This document shows positions 6,207 to 7,542 of a stretch of DNA of 7,542 bases, piece by piece. Location of the stretch: assembly GCA_013816275.1 (NCBI GenBank), contig JACDER010000058.1, forward strand, positions 1 to 7,542, read 5' to 3'. Below the pieces are notes generated by a model. It searched no databases. It was not told the origin of the DNA and worked only from the letters and a program-made list of their open reading frames with translations. A program made the position numbers and the translations under genes. The stretch's first letter is position 1, and each line of letters begins with the position of its first letter. Source of the stretch: Actinomycetota bacterium (GTDB lineage: Bacteria > Actinomycetota > Thermoleophilia > Gaiellales > Gaiellaceae).

Positions 6207-7228
6207 TGCGCGGCCTCTCTCCGCACGAGTGCGAGCGCTTCGTCCCTCGTCGAGACCGTGCCGGCGGCGCGCTCCTCCTCGATCCGCTCGAGCATGCGCC
6301 CGACCTCCGGCCCGGGCGGAAGCCCGAGCTCGTCGCCGCGCAGCAGCGGCCCGGCGGGATCGGCTTTCCGGGCCGCCTCGAGCGCCGCGATCAGCTCCTC
6401 CGTTCCTCCGTGCAGGAGCGCGGCGTCTGTCGCCCACGGCTCCGTCGCCCGGCGGAAGCGATGGATCGCCCGCGGCGAGAGGTCGAGTGGCAAGTCAGCG
6501 GCCAGCAAGCAGCGAGCGTAGCGCCTGAGCTCGTTCGAGATGGGAAGCCGCTCGAGCGATTCGCCGAAGACGCCGACGAGGAGGAGCGGGGCCGAACCGC
6601 CTTCGACGCGATCGAGCCGAACGAGCGATCCGCCTAGCGGCTCGAGCACCCCGAGCTCCGCGAGGCGCCGGTAGGCCCCTGCCGTGAGCTGCTCGAGCTC
6701 GCCCAGGATCCGCTCGCCGGCCGGGCGGGGAACGAGCGCGGCGTCCCGACGGATCAGACCTACCGTCTCCGGGTCGATCCGGAATCCGAGCTGGTCCTCG
6801 AAGCGGACGGCGCGCAGCAGCCGCAGCGGATCGTCGCGGAACACGCTCTCACCGACGGCCCGGATCACACCCTGCTCTAGGTCCGCGCGGCCCCCGAGCG
6901 GGTCGATCTCCGCCCCGCCCGCCAGCGGCCTCGCGATCGCGTTGATGGTGAAGTCGCGGCCGGCCAGGTCCTGCTCGATCCCGTCTGGGAGAGGCGTGAA
7001 GTCGAGAGTCCGGCCGTCGCGATGGGCGACGCGCCAGGCCCCGTGCGGTCCCGAGAGCCGGAAGACGGCGCCGCCCTCGCTCCGTCCGTAGGCCTCGGCG
7101 GATGCCTCCGGCTCACGGCAGGCGACGTCGAGGTCGACGACCGGCCTCCCCAGCAGCTCGTCCCGAATCGCGCCGCCGACGACCCACGCCTCCTCTCCGG
7201 CCATGAGACGGCGGACCGCCTCAAGCAT
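6203..7228 (-). CDS. tRNA nucleotidyltransferase (class II CCA/CC-adding or poly(A) polymerase family)
   Basis: A 341-aa cytoplasmic template-independent nucleotidyltransferase that would complete the 3' CCA end of tRNAs. WVVGGAIRDELLG (15-27) and DLD (Asp32, Asp34), the catalytic metal carboxylates, form motif A; GRDFTINAIAR (90-100) is motif B; FRDDPLRLLRAVRFEDQLGF (130-149) holds the nucleotide-selecting motif, here DDxxR (132-136) where reference CCA enzymes have EDxxR. The C-terminal LLRGDELGLPPGPEVGRML (295-313) matches the tail of class II enzymes. There is no HD phosphohydrolase motif. The stretch between motifs A and B that includes the flexible loop is about 7 residues shorter than in E. 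coli or Bacillus CCA enzymes by hand alignment. ATG 7228 has GAGG 6 nt upstream and overlaps the racemase gene by 8 nt. Whether it adds CCA, CC only, A only or poly(A) cannot be settled here, so no symbol is given. Confidence 0.92.
   Translation of the reverse strand: MLEAVRRLMAGEEAWVVGGAIRDELLGRPVVDLDVACREPEASAEAYGRSEGGAVFRLSGPHGAWRVAHRDGRTLDFTPLPDGIEQDLAGRDFTINAIARPLAGGAEIDPLGGRADLEQGVIRAVGESVFRDDPLRLLRAVRFEDQLGFRIDPETVGLIRRDAALVPRPAGERILGELEQLTAGAYRRLAELGVLEPLGGSLVRLDRVEGGSAPLLLVGVFGESLERLPISNELRRYARCLLAADLPLDLSPRAIHRFRRATEPWATDAALLHGGTEELIAALEAARKADPAGPLLRGDELGLPPGPEVGRMLERIEEERAAGTVSTRDEALALVRREAAQ
6214..6222 (-). promoter_or_regulatory. Shine-Dalgarno of the methyltransferase
   Basis: GGAGAGAGG on the minus strand, inside the end of the tRNA nucleotidyltransferase gene, lies 7 nt before GTG 6206. 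It decides that GTG, not ATG 6197, is the start. It is the strongest ribosome-binding site in the window. Confidence 0.75.
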
Positions 7229-7542
7229 CGACGACCTCGCGTTCGGCCCGCTCGGGGCTCGATTCGATCCGGCACGTGATGTCGTAATTGATCGTTCCGA
7301 TCAACCTCGCGTGTTCCTCGACCGCGAGGCCGTCCCCGACGATTGTCACGGCCTCGCCCACCGGCAGCTCACGGGGCAGCTCGACGGCGAACGAGTCCAT
7401 CGAGACCGTTCCGACCGCCCGGCAGCGCTCGCCCGCGACAAGCACCTCCGTGCCGATCAGTTCCCTGCGGAAGCCGTCGGCGTAGCCCACCGGAACGAGG
7501 CCGACCCAGGTCGGCCGCTCTGCGACGAAACGGCGGCCGTAC
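7221..7542 (-). CDS. alr: Alanine racemase, C-terminal 106 residues (5' part beyond window edge)
   Basis: PLP-dependent racemase making D-alanine from L-alanine for peptidoglycan cross-linking. The window holds only the C-terminal part, about 106 of the usual 360-390 residues; the first complete codon is at 7541-7539. Visible are YGRRF at the start, then VGLVPVGYADGFRRELIG, whose GYADG (Tyr codon 7484-7482) contains the catalytic Tyr on the face opposite the PLP lysine (Tyr265 in the Geobacillus enzyme). VGTVSMDSFAVELP follows, with the Met-Asp pair of the substrate pocket (codons 7400-7395), and IGTINYDITCRIE supplies the Tyr that lines the active-site entrance (Tyr354 equivalent). These three motifs in order and spacing identify Alr. 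The PLP-binding lysine is off-window. A GTG at 7490 is an internal Val codon, not a start. It is the most upstream gene visible in the minus-strand cluster and overlaps the next by 8 nt. Confidence 0.94.
   Translation of the reverse strand, partial: YGRRFVAERPTWVGLVPVGYADGFRRELIGTEVLVAGERCRAVGTVSMDSFAVELPRELPVGEAVTIVGDGLAVEEHARLIGTINYDITCRIESSPERAEREVVDA
7235..7238 (-). promoter_or_regulatory. Shine-Dalgarno of the tRNA nucleotidyltransferase
   Basis: GAGG on the minus strand, 6 nt before ATG 7228, lies within the last codons of the alanine racemase. It supports that start and translation of the second gene from a shared mRNA. Confidence 0.55.

Noticed and set aside
6207..6437. Upstream extension of the methyltransferase to 317 codons
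   Set aside because: The extension overlaps the conserved C-terminus of the tRNA nucleotidyltransferase and is low-complexity Arg/Ala; GTG 6206 has a good ribosome-binding site.

Overview
The window is GC-rich throughout, almost wall-to-wall coding, and uses TTG and GTG starts. Gene content and codon style suggest a high-GC actinobacterium. The subtilase architecture and the alr/tRNA-nucleotidyltransferase cluster would fit the Thermoleophilia-type lineages, but that is inference from family resemblance and not proven by the sequence. I see no RNA genes, insertion sequences, CRISPR arrays, attachment sites or plasmid/phage signatures.

Layout: (1) 1-609, minus strand: the first 203 residues of an NADH-dependent enoyl-ACP reductase (FabI type); its C-terminus lies beyond the left edge. 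(2) 610-648: the only real intergenic gap, 39 bp, holding back-to-back promoter-like elements. (3) 649-4035, plus strand: a secreted 1128-aa subtilisin-family (S8) protease with propeptide, PA-domain insertion and C-terminal beta-sandwich domains. It overlaps by 10 bp (4) 4026-4817, plus strand: a short-chain dehydrogenase/reductase. (5) 4774-7542, minus strand: four tightly overlapping genes, read right to left: alanine racemase (C-terminal 106 residues only), CCA/CC-type tRNA nucleotidyltransferase, class I SAM methyltransferase and sugar-nucleotide-type nucleotidyltransferase. The last runs tail to tail into the dehydrogenase with a 44-bp coding overlap.

Functionally the window joins housekeeping (fatty-acid elongation, D-alanine for peptidoglycan, tRNA 3'-end maturation) to a large exported protease and three enzymes of unknown substrate. 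The four minus-strand genes are coupled by 8-, 4- and 1-nt overlaps and almost certainly form one transcript. The protease and dehydrogenase probably form another. I do not see a clear undescribed defence or mobile system. The points most worth checking are the shortened loop in the tRNA nucleotidyltransferase, the methyltransferase-nucleotidyltransferase pair of unknown role, the overlapping divergent promoters, and the 44-bp convergent overlap with no room for a terminator.
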